This document shows positions 11,432 through 22,638 of a DNA stretch of 64,000 bases, in pieces (the first letter of the stretch is position 1; each line of letters begins with the position of its first letter). The DNA is taken from assembly GCA_036971615.1 (NCBI GenBank), contig JAYKKR010000003.1, positions 868,001-932,000 of the forward strand, written 5' to 3'. This DNA comes from Amyloporia xantha. Its lineage: Eukaryota; Basidiomycota; Agaricomycetes; Polyporales; Adustoporiaceae. A model generated the notes under the pieces. It did not search any database. It was given only the letters and a program-made list of their open reading frames with translations, and was not told the origin of the DNA. The translations under genes were made by a program, and so were the position numbers.

Positions 11432-12955
11432 ATTCTGTCTTCTAAATATAGGTTGTATCTCCAGTTTTGATAGGTGCATCCAAGCAGGGCCCCGGCGAAG
11501 CGCAAAGAAAGTCGAACCTCCTCGCTTAGTGTCCATTATTGCTAGCCGAAAATATTTGTAATATACCTGCGTGGAGCTAGCTACTATTGTAGTATGGGGG
11601 TCACCGATTCCAGTGAAACTTCACAATTCACCCTCCAAGGTCGAAAACACACTAAATGAAAGAGAACAGGTCGGAGACACGCGACACAAAACAGAACTTC
11701 CGAAGCCATTGTCCCCGCGAGCCGAGACACCAATCAAATGGTCGTGAACATAAACTCGAAAATCGAACATCGGAAGGAGATATTGCTAGCAGCTTCGGCC
11801 ATACTGGGTGAACGGCCAAAAAAGTGTTTGGAACGGACCCCGGCCAAGGCGCAGAGTCTGAAAATCACGTTGCATAGATGATGGAGTCGCTAATCCGCAT
11901 CTGAGACAAGATTAACCAACGACGTAAGGCTCGAGCTGCGGAGACACCTGTGGACCAACATGACGAAAGAGGCCAGCGTACCTGCGACCATTAGAAAACG
12001 CCACACAAGTACTCGGAATGGTGCTGCAAATGTTATAGATTAGTGCCCCAGTATCAAAAATCCAATCTCTGCACCTTTTGATATCGTAAGTTCTCCCTAC
12101 ATGAGTAACACTACAGTGCGATGCAGAGAGCACATTTGCATTGCGCGTTCTGTTTGAACTTAAATATAACCTTGCAGTCCATTGTATGTCAGCATCCCTA
12201 TGTCGCCTCAGGATTTGAGGCCGTCTAACAAGCGCGAGGATCCTTGCCTTCTCCCGACTCACACGCCGACCGGTGCGGTTGCGCGTTGAGCCAGGCCTGA
12301 TGTGTCAGACCACGAACCACAGTGCAAGAGAGGTGATATAGGAGCATTCAATGAGATCGCATGCACAGACGAGAGCCGAGAGGACATTGTAGATGTAGAT
12401 GTAACACTGCTCAGAACATTGGATGCAGCGCGTCTGTACTTCACCCGGGAGCCCCACCAGAGATGTCACATGCCAGAGATTCCAGAGCTGCGCAGTCATC
12501 ACAACTTGCAAGGCTTTTCACAGGAGAAAGTTTATCAATGAGAGCTTTTCCCCCAAGCTTTGAAAATCCCGTAATTTACACTCCTTGCACAGAGCCTTTG
12601 GCTGAGATAGAATTGGCTTAGAGAGGTCCGCAAAGGAAAAAGATGCAATTGTTCCGATATGCGCTAGCAATCGGTTATGAGTGAAGTAAACCAGCGGGCA
12701 CCCTTATGTAATAACTCCGTTGTACCGGCCTTTGCCGTAACCTTTCGGCCGACACTGTTTGCTTCCGCCCCTCATCGCAGTGCACATGTGACAGGATGGC
12801 GTCTTCCCGCTTTGCCGTTCTTCCGCTTCTCCACTTATGCTTCCGCGGCGGATGTTGCTCAGTATGGCCTACTCCGCCGCGCCTTCCAGTACATTTAGGT
12901 GTCGGCATGGACGCCTGCGAGATCAACAACCTGATCTCTCCCACAATTTACCACT
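11432..12955. other. Leader region before the Helitron ORFs, no supported gene
   Basis: Only short, unrecognised frames occur on both strands. The Helitron 5' terminus (expected TC at an AT target) should lie somewhere here but could not be fixed by eye. Confidence 0.4.
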
Positions 12956-15900
12956 ATGCAACTTACCTTCTCGCTGGAGTCTGCCATCCGTGTCGCGTTG
13001 ACAGTCGTCGCCTTTGTGTTGGTGACCAAGTTCGTCGTCGCTGTTGTGACAGTTGGACATATCTCGGGACGCCGTTTGCGTCCCCATACCACGAGCCTAG
13101 CTCCTCGTTTCTTCCTTGGTGGTGGCGAGCCTCGCCGCTCCACTGACTTCGCTGTTGAACTGCTGCGACCGTTCGCGTTAGTACACGGCGACGCTCTGCC
13201 TGTCACCCAAGTGGCCGCTGATTATCGTGGACCGTGTTTGGTCGACTACACTCCCAATCGGGCGTTAGGTGAAGTTGTAATTCACATTCCTGTCTCGTTC
13301 CTTGTCCTTCATTTGCCGTACCGATCTCTTCTGACGCTCGCGCATGCACATAAAGTTGTCATCACGCGCCAGTCACGTTCTCTGTCCACCGTGGTGGCGT
13401 TGCTTCAGGCGCATATCTGCAATGCTGCGTGTACATCTTATCACAGCTTATGTGTCGTGCCTGTGAACACCCCTCACTCCACCCCGCCTCCCTCTCGACA
13501 CGTCCCTGTCCAGACGGTCTTCCCTCCCAGTCCTCCTGATCGGATTCGTCAGGCTGACTTGGTTCGAAGCTGGTGTGCCGCGTCGCATGCATCTGAACTA
13601 GACGAAGATGTATGTGCTGTGTGTGGCGAGCTTGTTCCTGTCAAGAACCTGTCGGCAGTTCCCGCCAACTCACTGGACTTGTCTTGTCTAACCCGCACTG
13701 ACGAAGCCGTCACCCGTACTGAGCGATCCTCGCACAATGATCCTGTCAGTGAAATAGCTGGCCCTGTCTTGTGTCCAGCAGGTTTGTATACTTCCAGGGG
13801 CGTTCCTTTTATGCATATGTGTACAACCTGCCTCAATGTCGTGAAGCGTAATCGTCTGCCTCGACGTGCGCTGGCGAATGGCCTTTGGCTCGGAGAGATT
13901 CCGGACGTGCTCCAAGCCCTTAATTTTGTTGAGAAGCTTCTTGTGGCCAGATACCGTCACAATTATTTTGTTGTCCGCGTCGATCATGGTCAGCGCAAAT
14001 TAGCCGCTAACGCGGTTGTGTTTCCGCAACCGATAGCGCGGGTTTACACAGAATTACCTCCCCTCCGATCTGAAATGGACGAAATTCTCGCCATTTTGTT
14101 TTGTGGTCCCGTCCAACCGTCTCGCACAGAGTACCGTCGTACTCCGTTCCTTGTTCGCCATAACGTTGTCATGCATGCTTTGCTGTGGCTCCAGCTCAAC
14201 CATAGTGACTACAGCGATATTTCCATATCACCTGCCAATTTGGCTACCTATCCTGAAGATTGCCCGCCTGTATGCATTGTCCACAAGCCAACCGATGGAT
14301 CTCCGGGTGTCGAGAATGTCGCCGTACATGATCTTGATCCCGAGAAGGGCACCGAAGATGGTCAGTGTTCTTTCGCTGTGCATGGACTTACTGGAGACCA
14401 GCTGGTCGGGATGTCTGCGGCGGCCAGGATCGCGACTGCTATCCAGTACTTCGACTCCGGAGCCAATATGTTGGGATTTACGCATGGCAAGGATCCTGCA
14501 TCAACTTACCACAATCCGCGCCTGTATCCCGGTATGTTCCCTTGGCTATTCCCCTACGGTCAGGGGGGGTTTGAAAATGGACTGGTTTCTACCAAGCTGC
14601 ATAGGTCTGACCACATCCGACATCTCCTCATGTACGGAGACAGACGATTCCAAGTGGATGAACATTTCGCATACATTGTGTTTAACCAGGAACAGATACG
14701 TGCGAGTACTCATGGCGGCTTTCTGCTGACTGAGCGCCGTAATTTTCCACAAGTCGTAGAACGCATACTTTCTGTCGACCAAGCCGCTTTGAACGCCCTC
14801 GTGGAACGGAGCAAAGGTGGTACATATGTTACCCCTGAGACTCCTGAAGAAAAACAATGCTTCGAGCTGATCTCATACTTGGATCATGTTGCCGGTCATG
14901 TACAAGGATCGAACACGTTACGCAAGTATCAGCAATCTGAGATAAACTCTTTGATCATTGCAATAGGGGTTCCAGTGTTTTTCATTACATTTGCACCTAC
15001 TGATTTCAAACATCCTGTTTGCCTTTACTTTTGCGGTGAAAACATCGACCTCACTTCGTCTGTACCCGACTTGCCGTCTTCGTCTGCTCGCATGCGTGCC
15101 ATTGCACGCAATCCGGTGGCGTGTGCGCGCTTCTTTGATTTCATCGTGCGTTCGTTCATTCGGCATATTTTACGTGCCGGATCCGATCAGGAGGGGGATG
15201 GCTTGTTTGGACCAACGGAAGCGTACTATGCTCCGGTGGAGTCTCAAGGCCGGCTGACTTTGCATCTTCATATGCTGCTATGGATTAAATCGTGTCTGAG
15301 TCCACAGGTAATCCGCCAACGCTTGTTGGAGGACAACACTTTTCGTCTCCGGCTGATCGACTGGTTGGAAGAGTGCCATCGCGGCGATTTCAACACTGGG
15401 CCTATGGCACACGTCAGCCAACGCTGCGCGGATGCCACAGCTGCGAGCAAGTTGCCGGAGGGCGCAGACGGGTTCACGCAGTATCGGGACCCCACCACAA
15501 CGCTACCGACTAGCCCTCCCCGTTTCGACTCGACGGCAACACTTGACGCTTGGTATCAGTCAGTTTGTGAAGTGGTCGACGATATTGTTTACCGTTCAAA
15601 TCGGCATTCCGAGGAACACGACCGGGGATGCATGCGCGGCAAGGAGCCTAACAGATATTGCCGTGCGCGCTTTCCTCATGAAACTTTCGCCTCTACGATG
15701 GTGGATCCCTCGACGGGCGCAATCAGATTCAAGAAAACGGAGGACATGATAAATACATTCAATAACATAGTATCATACGTTTTACGGTGCAATTCTGATG
15801 TCACTTGCCTCTTATCGGGGACTCAAGTTCGAGCAGTCATGGCGTACATGTCTGATTATGTTACGAAAAGTAGTCTGAATGCTCATTCGATTTTTGCTGC

Positions 15901-16855
15901 CGTTCAATCTGTACTCGAGCATCGCGCTAAGATAATTGACAATAGTGTAGGTCGGCCTGACGCTGCACGCACTCTCATTACGAAAATGGTTAACGCAGTT
16001 ACCGCTAAGCAGCAGACTGGTGGACCTGCGCTGTGCGCATACCTTCTTGGGTTTCCAGATCATTACACGGATCGCGAATTCAAGGTCTTTTTCTGGCATT
16101 CGTACGTTAAAACCGTCTCGCAGACTTGCGGACTGCCGTCTCCCGCCATGGTGTCTGATGAGAGCGATAAAGTAGTCGTCGGGAAGTCTGGAGATTCTGT
16201 AGTTGCCCTCAGCAAAGTGAACGACTACATTTTTCGTCCCCGTGAATTTGACAGCTTGTCGTTGTTTGATTTTCTGACGGCAACTGTGGTTCGCAAAATA
16301 CGCGCCAGTTCCCCCCTGCCGCAGCGGGATAACTCGTCCAACCCTGCTGCTCTTGAACTTGACGACAACGAGGAAGAGGTGGCAGACGAAATAGAGGACC
16401 TCCCACCCTGCAATGACCCCTTTTCGTTCTTGCCGGGGCATCCTTGGGAAAGAAGTCATTTTGTTTACCGTTTACGCGACGATAAACGTTACGTGTTAAA
16501 TTTTGCAGGAGGAGTGCTCCCTCGTCGAGTAAATGGAGATCAGGAAGAGTACTGTAAGACCATGCTCACGTTTTTCTTACCTTGGCGGGCAGGTCGTGAC
16601 TTGCTCGGCAATGCGTCAAAATGGGAAGACGCTTTTGATGGGGCAGTGTTCACTTCGGCTCATCTTCAAATCATGAATAACATGAACGTGTTGTACGAGT
16701 GTCTTGATGCTCGCGATGACTACTCAGCGCAACGTAGGGCAGACAACGCATCCGGGGGGAGCGCAGTGCCTCAGAGTGACGTGTTGCGCGTTCATCTCAA
16801 GAACAAGTCGGCCTGTCGTGAACCTGCTAAGAAGGCTTGTGGGACCAACGGGTGA
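12956..16855 (+). CDS. Helitron Rep protein (DUF6570 plus Helitron-like N domain, HUH/Y2)
   Basis: An uninterrupted frame of 1,299 codons. Around residues 220-340 it has a Cys-rich section (DVCAVCGE, MCTTCLNVV) and RALANGLWLGEIPDVLQ, typical of the DUF6570 region of fungal Helitrons. The stretch SEINSLIIAIGVPVFFITF (about residue 660) is the Helitron-like N (Rep) domain. The HUH metal site reads HLHMLLW at about residue 770. The two-tyrosine site is AYMSDYVTK at about residue 963, with both Tyr present. It would nick and rejoin DNA ends during rolling-circle transposition. No lesion was seen. The helicase is not fused but encoded in the next ORF, 531 bp downstream. The Met at 12956 may not be the true start. 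Confidence 0.9.
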   Translation: MQLTFSLESAIRVALTVVAFVLVTKFVVAVVTVGHISGRRLRPHTTSLAPRFFLGGGEPRRSTDFAVELLRPFALVHGDALPVTQVAADYRGPCLVDYTPNRALGEVVIHIPVSFLVLHLPYRSLLTLAHAHKVVITRQSRSLSTVVALLQAHICNAACTSYHSLCVVPVNTPHSTPPPSRHVPVQTVFPPSPPDRIRQADLVRSWCAASHASELDEDVCAVCGELVPVKNLSAVPANSLDLSCLTRTDEAVTRTERSSHNDPVSEIAGPVLCPAGLYTSRGVPFMHMCTTCLNVVKRNRLPRRALANGLWLGEIPDVLQALNFVEKLLVARYRHNYFVVRVDHGQRKLAANAVVFPQPIARVYTELPPLRSEMDEILAILFCGPVQPSRTEYRRTPFLVRHNVVMHALLWLQLNHSDYSDISISPANLATYPEDCPPVCIVHKPTDGSPGVENVAVHDLDPEKGTEDGQCSFAVHGLTGDQLVGMSAAARIATAIQYFDSGANMLGFTHGKDPASTYHNPRLYPGMFPWLFPYGQGGFENGLVSTKLHRSDHIRHLLMYGDRRFQVDEHFAYIVFNQEQIRASTHGGFLLTERRNFPQVVERILSVDQAALNALVERSKGGTYVTPETPEEKQCFELISYLDHVAGHVQGSNTLRKYQQSEINSLIIAIGVPVFFITFAPTDFKHPVCLYFCGENIDLTSSVPDLPSSSARMRAIARNPVACARFFDFIVRSFIRHILRAGSDQEGDGLFGPTEAYYAPVESQGRLTLHLHMLLWIKSCLSPQVIRQRLLEDNTFRLRLIDWLEECHRGDFNTGPMAHVSQRCADATAASKLPEGADGFTQYRDPTTTLPTSPPRFDSTATLDAWYQSVCEVVDDIVYRSNRHSEEHDRGCMRGKEPNRYCRARFPHETFASTMVDPSTGAIRFKKTEDMINTFNNIVSYVLRCNSDVTCLLSGTQVRAVMAYMSDYVTKSSLNAHSIFAAVQSVLEHRAKIIDNSVGRPDAARTLITKMVNAVTAKQQTGGPALCAYLLGFPDHYTDREFKVFFWHSYVKTVSQTCGLPSPAMVSDESDKVVVGKSGDSVVALSKVNDYIFRPREFDSLSLFDFLTATVVRKIRASSPLPQRDNSSNPAALELDDNEEEVADEIEDLPPCNDPFSFLPGHPWERSHFVYRLRDDKRYVLNFAGGVLPRRVNGDQEEYCKTMLTFFLPWRAGRDLLGNASKWEDAFDGAVFTSAHLQIMNNMNVLYECLDARDDYSAQRRADNASGGSAVPQSDVLRVHLKNKSACREPAKKACGTNG

Positions 16856-17386
16856 TAATTATTTATTCATCCTGCATCAATTCCTGCTCATGTGCTTATA
16901 GAATCTGATTTGCGTGCATAGTCAGGCTGTTTTGAATAACGTACCCACTGAGCGGCGGATAAGTGGGCCGGTCAGTGGGCCGGTCAGTGGGCCGGTGCAT
17001 GTATCTGTGTGACGGAGTTTAATTATGCTCGGAGATGTGGCGTAGTGACATATGCGAGAAACGTAAATCATATTTATTGCTACATATCGTACCGGAACAT
17101 ATTCTAAACATCTCCAATGACGGCGTGTAAACTATGTAATTCAATTTGATTACATGTCAAGTTGAGATTACTTTATACGATCTCTGCCTGACGCAAATGC
17201 ATTAACATATTTTTCATATTCCTGTGAATCTTTTAGTCAGCCAGAAGCTAATGCACAAAGGTTAATTATCTCTAACAATCTAAATTTGAATGTTGTTCCT
17301 TTATTTGAGATGAGAACATAATTTCGAGCATAGTCTGTATTTGCTTATGGATATCAGACCCCCTGCTGAACGTAGATGACGTCTCT
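16856..17386. other. Gap between Rep and helicase ORFs with a 12-bp tandem repeat
   Basis: This is AT-rich non-coding sequence. It contains about three tandem copies of AGTGGGCCGGTC (16962-16996). It could be an intron (GTGATAATT just before the Rep stop, and a possible ATATCAG acceptor near 17357) or a disabling insertion that separated a once-fused RepHel. Confidence 0.5.
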
Positions 17387-20300
17387 TTGAACATCCTCGA
17401 AACCGTTAACTCCCTGGGGCCAAAGACTTTGAAACACGCCGCACAGATGGAGAGTATGCGCAGCTTGTTTGAAAATGCTGTTGGGCACCTACTCCATCCT
17501 GTGCCACGAGGACACTTGCCCGAGGTGACTGCGTCATCGTCGTTCAAAGTCCCTGCGAAGTCGGCAAGACAATGGCAATCTCTCGTGTCGACTGCAAAGG
17601 AAGACGTGATCAGTTCCAGGCGCAAGCGTCCACCTCCATCGCAGACATCGGTTACGACTGCAGCGCAGCGAACTGATACTTCTGGACGTTTTCACACATT
17701 TACTCCCGATTTCGTGCGCATCGTGACACGGCTCAATTTTATGATCGCGGGGAGTTCTCTGCAGTCTCTGCAAGATGCATCTTTGCTCATTCTCCATGAA
17801 TCGATTGACAAGTTTACCCTCAACGAGCTCCAACGAGTAGCGTTTCTGCTGCCAGCCCGGGCCTTACACCATCATGACAAGGTCAAACTTCGAATGTTCA
17901 TGAGTGGGATGGGAGGCACTGGTAAGTCGTGTGTCATCAAAGCACTGATATATTTTCTGACTGCTCGTGGCGAAGCATATAGATACCTCGTTGTCGGTCC
18001 CACGGGCTCGTCCGCTTCCAACATCGACGGTAGCACTTATCACTCTGCTCTTGGGTTTGGATGGGGAGGCTCTTCACGGTCTGTGTCCGTGAATATGCTC
18101 GCAAAACTTCGGGGGCAATTGGAAGGTGTTGACTTTCTCATTCTTGACGAACTGTCGATGGTATCCTGCCAGGACAACCATTGGGTGAGTGCGCAACTGT
18201 CTAAAATCCGTGATACTGACGAGTCTTACGGTGGTATGCATGTTTTATTTGCAGGAGACTTCGCGCAACTCCCGCCCGCTGGCCGCGGTTCGGTCGCGCT
18301 GTACAGTGCCTCGGTTGGAAGCTGGAGCACGGGGCTCACAACTACGCAGCAGCATATTGTCCTCGGCAAGGCACTATGGCACCAGTTTACCACAGTCGTT
18401 ATCCTGTCGCAGAATATGCGCCAAACTGTTCAGTCAGACCTTGACAACAGGTTTCGAACTGCCCTAGAGAACATGCGCCACAAGCGCTGCACAAAAGACG
18501 ACTTCGCCTTGCTGGATAGCCGAGTGGCGGGATCATCACTTTCAGCGCCGTCTCTTTCAGCGACGAGGTTCCAAGATATTTCCATAATTACAGCGTTGAA
18601 TACCCACCGAGATGCAATAAATGACATTGCCTGTCAACGCTTTGCAACTCGACATGGTCGTCGGCTTCACAAATTCTTTTCTAAGGATACCTGGCCCAGC
18701 ACGCAGGGTGCGCTGTCTTCTATACGTGAAACTCAACGTCTCGTAGCCCGCGATCACGAGCGTTCGTCAAACACGATAGACGACGAGACCCAGGAGATAT
18801 TGTGGAACCTCCGGCCACATGCAACAGGTCACTTAGCAGGTACTTTAGCTTTATGCATTGGCATGCCTATTCTTCTCAAAACAAATGAGGCGACAGAGCT
18901 GTGTGCCACCAACGGTGCAGAGGCTACCGTGGAAGATTGGTCGGCACACACTGTAGATGGGCTTGAATACCTCGATGTGCTTTTCGCTCGCCTGACGAAC
19001 CCACCTCGAGACGTACAGATCGCCGGATTGCCAGCAAATGTCATACCTCTCACACCGTCAAAACAGCGCGTATCATGCACGTTACCAAACGATAAGGTGG
19101 TGACGATTTATCATGAGCAGACAGTAATCCTGCCCAATTTTGCAATGACTGATTTCGGCTGCCAAGGCCGTACTCGAGAAGATAACCCTTGTCATCTCCA
19201 ATACTGCCGGAGCCATCAATCGCTGTACACATGTTTGTCCAGAAGTTCGTCTTTGGAAGGCACCGTTATTCTTGGAGGGTACGACAAGTCAAAGCTTAGC
19301 GGGGGTGCGTCCGGCGCTCTACGCCAAGAGTTTGCTGAATTGGAAACCTTAGCACAGATTACTCTTGCTCGTTTCCATGGAGAGTTCACTTCTGTAACCG
19401 AGAACGAGACCAGGCTAGGTGTGTTTGAAAAGTGGAGACTTCATCTCGCTGATCGTCCACAATTTGCAAACAATCAGTCGCCACTGAACCCTCCTTGCAC
19501 TTCGCGCCCATCCAATTTACTAGGTCGACCCGCCTTGCGGGATACACAACAAGCAGCACTATTGCGTTGTAAGCGGCGCCCTGACCCTCTCAGTCGCCCT
19601 TCCGTTCACAAGCGCAAACGAACCGCTGATGACAACCGGTCTATACCCTCGTTTGTGGATGCGAGAGCTTTGGTTAACCAAGCCGCTGACCCATTGTCCT
19701 CGAAAAGAACTCGGGGCACAGCAGAGGTTACTGCAGGTTCTCAATCTGTTCTACCGCTTGCGTGTTATCGTATAGGACCTACTTGGGACACGGAGAACTG
19801 GAGTTGTGCGTATGATGTTATTGTAACCATCCTTTACAATGCATACATTGACGAACGTGACCGCTGGCTACAGGCTCTCCCAAACAATGTGTTCACGTCG
19901 GTTCTGCAAGCAGGCTTTCAGGCGGTCCTCGCCGGTCATGGCAGTATTGACTCAGTGAGAAATACTTTGAGGGATCGTCTGAGTGGTCTTGACTCACGCC
20001 GGTTCCCTCGTCTGGGACACTCGCTCGCAGCTGTTAGTGAGATCGCACACGCTATACTCACTGGTACGTCCTCTATTGGGTCTTCGATCTCCCGCTGCAT
20101 GCAGTGCGAGCACACCAGGTCGATTGACATCTTCCATCTCGATCTTTGTGTATCGCAATACCTCTGGGATTCTGTCCCGCACTCCATCACTATGCAAGAT
20201 TGCATAGAAAAGATGACATCGTCACGTCATGGTAGACTTTGTCCGCAATGCCGAGGTGATGTTGTCGTGTGCACACGTCTGCACGTTGCTGCTCCTGTTT

Positions 20301-20590
20301 TGCTCATCGAGATTCAGCCTCTGGATAGAGGCTACCCACCTGTCATGCTTGATCCCTGTATTCATATGCAGGTCCGCGAGTCTGTTCAGCAATGGAGACT
20401 TGCCGGATTGATTTATCTCGGGGGATCCCACTTCACCTGCAGGTATTACTCCGCATCCAAGGAGCTCTGGTATCACGACGGCATTGCCACTGGGCGTACA
20501 TGCTTACGTCAAGACGCAGGGACCGACTCTATCCCATGGGAGACTGCCATGGGACGACCATTGTCTCATGTGGTGTATATTCCGATATGA
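17387..20590 (+). CDS. Helitron Pif1-like helicase with C-terminal USP-like domain
   Basis: An open frame of 1,067 codons without an early ATG; the frame opens at about 17309, so the true start may be an upstream splice. The helicase has Walker A GMGGTGKS (about residue 173), Walker B LILDELSMV (about 252), GDFAQLPPAGRG, and late motif HLQYCRSHQSLYTCLSR. After about residue 770 comes an extra domain. It has a Cys box NWSCAYDVIVTILYNA (Cys about 806), two zinc-type pairs (CMQC, CPQC), and a His box GGSHFTCRYY followed by LWYHDG (His about 1014). The order Cys, CxxC-CxxC, His-Asp matches the ubiquitin-specific protease (C19) fold. The helicase identity is firm. The protease identity is inferred from motif order. 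Confidence 0.88.
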   Translation: MNILETVNSLGPKTLKHAAQMESMRSLFENAVGHLLHPVPRGHLPEVTASSSFKVPAKSARQWQSLVSTAKEDVISSRRKRPPPSQTSVTTAAQRTDTSGRFHTFTPDFVRIVTRLNFMIAGSSLQSLQDASLLILHESIDKFTLNELQRVAFLLPARALHHHDKVKLRMFMSGMGGTGKSCVIKALIYFLTARGEAYRYLVVGPTGSSASNIDGSTYHSALGFGWGGSSRSVSVNMLAKLRGQLEGVDFLILDELSMVSCQDNHWVSAQLSKIRDTDESYGGMHVLFAGDFAQLPPAGRGSVALYSASVGSWSTGLTTTQQHIVLGKALWHQFTTVVILSQNMRQTVQSDLDNRFRTALENMRHKRCTKDDFALLDSRVAGSSLSAPSLSATRFQDISIITALNTHRDAINDIACQRFATRHGRRLHKFFSKDTWPSTQGALSSIRETQRLVARDHERSSNTIDDETQEILWNLRPHATGHLAGTLALCIGMPILLKTNEATELCATNGAEATVEDWSAHTVDGLEYLDVLFARLTNPPRDVQIAGLPANVIPLTPSKQRVSCTLPNDKVVTIYHEQTVILPNFAMTDFGCQGRTREDNPCHLQYCRSHQSLYTCLSRSSSLEGTVILGGYDKSKLSGGASGALRQEFAELETLAQITLARFHGEFTSVTENETRLGVFEKWRLHLADRPQFANNQSPLNPPCTSRPSNLLGRPALRDTQQAALLRCKRRPDPLSRPSVHKRKRTADDNRSIPSFVDARALVNQAADPLSSKRTRGTAEVTAGSQSVLPLACYRIGPTWDTENWSCAYDVIVTILYNAYIDERDRWLQALPNNVFTSVLQAGFQAVLAGHGSIDSVRNTLRDRLSGLDSRRFPRLGHSLAAVSEIAHAILTGTSSIGSSISRCMQCEHTRSIDIFHLDLCVSQYLWDSVPHSITMQDCIEKMTSSRHGRLCPQCRGDVVVCTRLHVAAPVLLIEIQPLDRGYPPVMLDPCIHMQVRESVQQWRLAGLIYLGGSHFTCRYYSASKELWYHDGIATGRTCLRQDAGTDSIPWETAMGRPLSHVVYIPI

Positions 20591-20639
20591 TTTTCGAACT
20601 TATTCCCTATATAATCTGCAAGTTCTGTAGTAAGCTACA

Positions 20640-21243
20640 TCATATATATTCAGTCACGATGTACATGTAAACCTGCCGGGACACGTACCCTTCAGCTGCG
20701 AGCACTGCCCGGTCGTCATCCCCTTCCCTCATATGCACCAATGAATTCGGAGCGACTCCGCATCGATACACAAACAATTCTCCACGCCAATGAATGCCAG
20801 GAAGCCGCTGCTCAACGGCCATGTTGACAGGGTACGTCCCATCGTGCTCCACATAATAGAGCTTGTATTTGACATGTTTCGCCGAACCTGGATGTTCCTG
20901 CACGGACGCTACAGTTGACTGCATTGGCTGTTGGATCATGAACAGTGTTGCGGGCTTTCCGATATCCGACCCGCCTGCCGATGGTTGCCGATGGACTGGG
21001 AGACCCACAAACCGGGAGTATCTATTGCTTTCGAACGAATATGCTCGCACAATGCGCACCTGTCGTACATGTGTCACGCCTCTGATCGCACCCTCGGGTT
21101 AACTGTTGACTCACATTGTAAAACCTGTGGTGCGAGCGGACTTCCCATGCAATTTGCACTGTCATGAAGGCTAGCATGACAGTCACCAGCATGAACACAA
21201 CTAGTGGTGACAACAACACTGATTCTGGAGTTACTAGGGACAT
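20640..21243 (-). CDS. Small unknown protein with N-terminal membrane segment
   Basis: Two exons (21243-21115 and 21059-20640) join in phase at VRIVRA to give about 182 residues. The intron is GTGAGT...ACAG. The N-terminus has one hydrophobic segment (SPLVVFMLVTVMLAFMTVQ). The rest is soluble-looking with WRGELFVYRCG and a REGDDDRAV stretch. I do not recognise a named family. Similar small proteins seem common in basidiomycetes, but that is recollection. It is convergent with the Helitron helicase, whose stop lies only 49 bp away. It is the first gene of the unknown-gene island. Confidence 0.65.
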
Positions 21244-21521
21244 TGGGATTTAACCGGAGTTGTCTGTGTATCTGTGGTAATGGTGGATGCCCGTTTAGAA
21301 CATTGGATTTCGATTTTACTCAGTGCTGGTCTGAAACCAAACCATGCGCGCGTGGATGCCGGACAGCCTACTCGTCAGTTGGACACATGTTCGCACAAGA
21401 TGACAGACCCTTCAGAATGGTTGTCACCGTCTCTCTGCACAATATCCAACAGTGGATATTCAGCAGAACGTGATTGAAACTGTACCGGACTCCATACAAT
21501 GCCTTCGCTATTTCATGCATA

Positions 21522-22611
21522 CTAATTGACCTGCATGTCCTTCATACTGTCTAGACCATCTTCCAATGCGAATCCGATGTCTGGATCTACCACGGCTGAA
21601 CCCTGACCAACTGCTTTACGTGTTTGTATATCCGGATACTTTGCCTGTACGTGGATGTTAATGTGAGTATGTGCCTCCGTTGTGAATCACATATTACTTA
21701 CCAGTGCTTCGACAGCAGACCAGACCTGAATGACTTGAACCGGTGCAATGTTTATGAGGGTTTTGAAGCCCTTCTTCTGACGGACAGATGCAACCTCTAT
21801 AACAGCCAGCGTTTCCACGAAGTCTCCTTGACGCAAAGCCACGTGTTTTGTGTCGGTAATACGCCCATCGGCTTGCTGTATACCGGTGCGAATAGTATGA
21901 GAGACCTTCCACCTACGGGCGATCTTTGCTGCTCGACCTGCCGGGTCATCCTCCGTGCGTAGCACAGATTCGATATCCGTGTTGTACGCCGGATCAACCT
22001 GTCTCACGTTAATGGGTGACCTGAGGCGCTCGAAATAAGACTTACTCGGGTGAACACTCGACGTTCCAATCGGAGAATGTCATCATCTCCAAGGTCGTCT
22101 TCTACGTGTTTGCCCAGTGAGCGCAACACCATTTCTTGCAAATGCATGACGGTCGCCTTCTGAGCGGCGAAGGGTACCGCGCACCCGCCAGACCTCAGTT
22201 TCATGTATTGGGTGGCCTTTGGTGCACCATGCTCCGATCTGCGGCACCTGTTAGCACTGCCTGGCGATCTGTCGAACTGATTGCATACCCGTCCCAGTTG
22301 CCAAGTGGCCCCAAGTTGAATGCCCCTAGAAACCCTTGTAAACGAATGATGACACGCCGTTTCGACGCCCAGTTAGTGCCCTGCATGGTGGATATCGAGT
22401 ATATGACGTTATGCTTCGCACTGTGTGCCTTGGTAGCGTCTTCGGACGTCAAAACCTCTGCCCACTGGCATACTTCGGCGTATGAATTAGGGACAGTTCG
22501 CCACGCAGGGAGATCGTCAACGACGAGCCCAGGGCCCTTGGTATTACCCAGGCCGGCCGGCCAGAGGTCCCGGGCAGGCACATTGTTCGCGTCTATGCTG
22601 GGTTCAGACAA
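21522..22611 (-). CDS. Island gene B1: unknown protein with LGPLGNWDG and GDFVE motifs
   Basis: Exons read leftward. The first, 22611 to about 22295, ends NLGPLGNWDG. The second starts CRRSEHGAPK and ends RRVFTR near 22056. The third starts VDPAYNTDI and carries LRQGDFVETLAVIEVA. The last (AKYPDIQTRKAV...) ends at the stop at 21522. Three introns (GTATGC, GTAAGT, GTAAGT donors) join in phase. The same block order, a PLGNWDG motif at an intron, RRVF and then RxGDFVE, recurs in the gene at 27566-28700, so the two are paralogues. No named domain is recognised. The 5' end is unresolved, because the frame has no ATG at 22611 and an upstream exon is likely. Confidence 0.6.
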
Positions 22612-22638
22612 ACCCCCTTGAGGATTGAAAACACGTAC

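Larger units (their letters stand above)
12956..20590 (+). mobile_element. Helitron coding region (Rep and helicase ORFs)
   Basis: Two long same-strand ORFs supply the rolling-circle Rep nuclease and the Pif1-family helicase that together define an autonomous Helitron. The flanking termini (5' TC, 3' hairpin with CTRR) were not identified, so these limits cover only the coding part. The ORFs are unusually long and intron-free compared with the surrounding intron-rich genes. This suggests a recent insertion. Confidence 0.85.

Noticed and set aside
14103..14729. 208-codon frame overlapping the Helitron Rep gene
   Set aside because: It is a shadow in another frame of the strongly coding Rep ORF.
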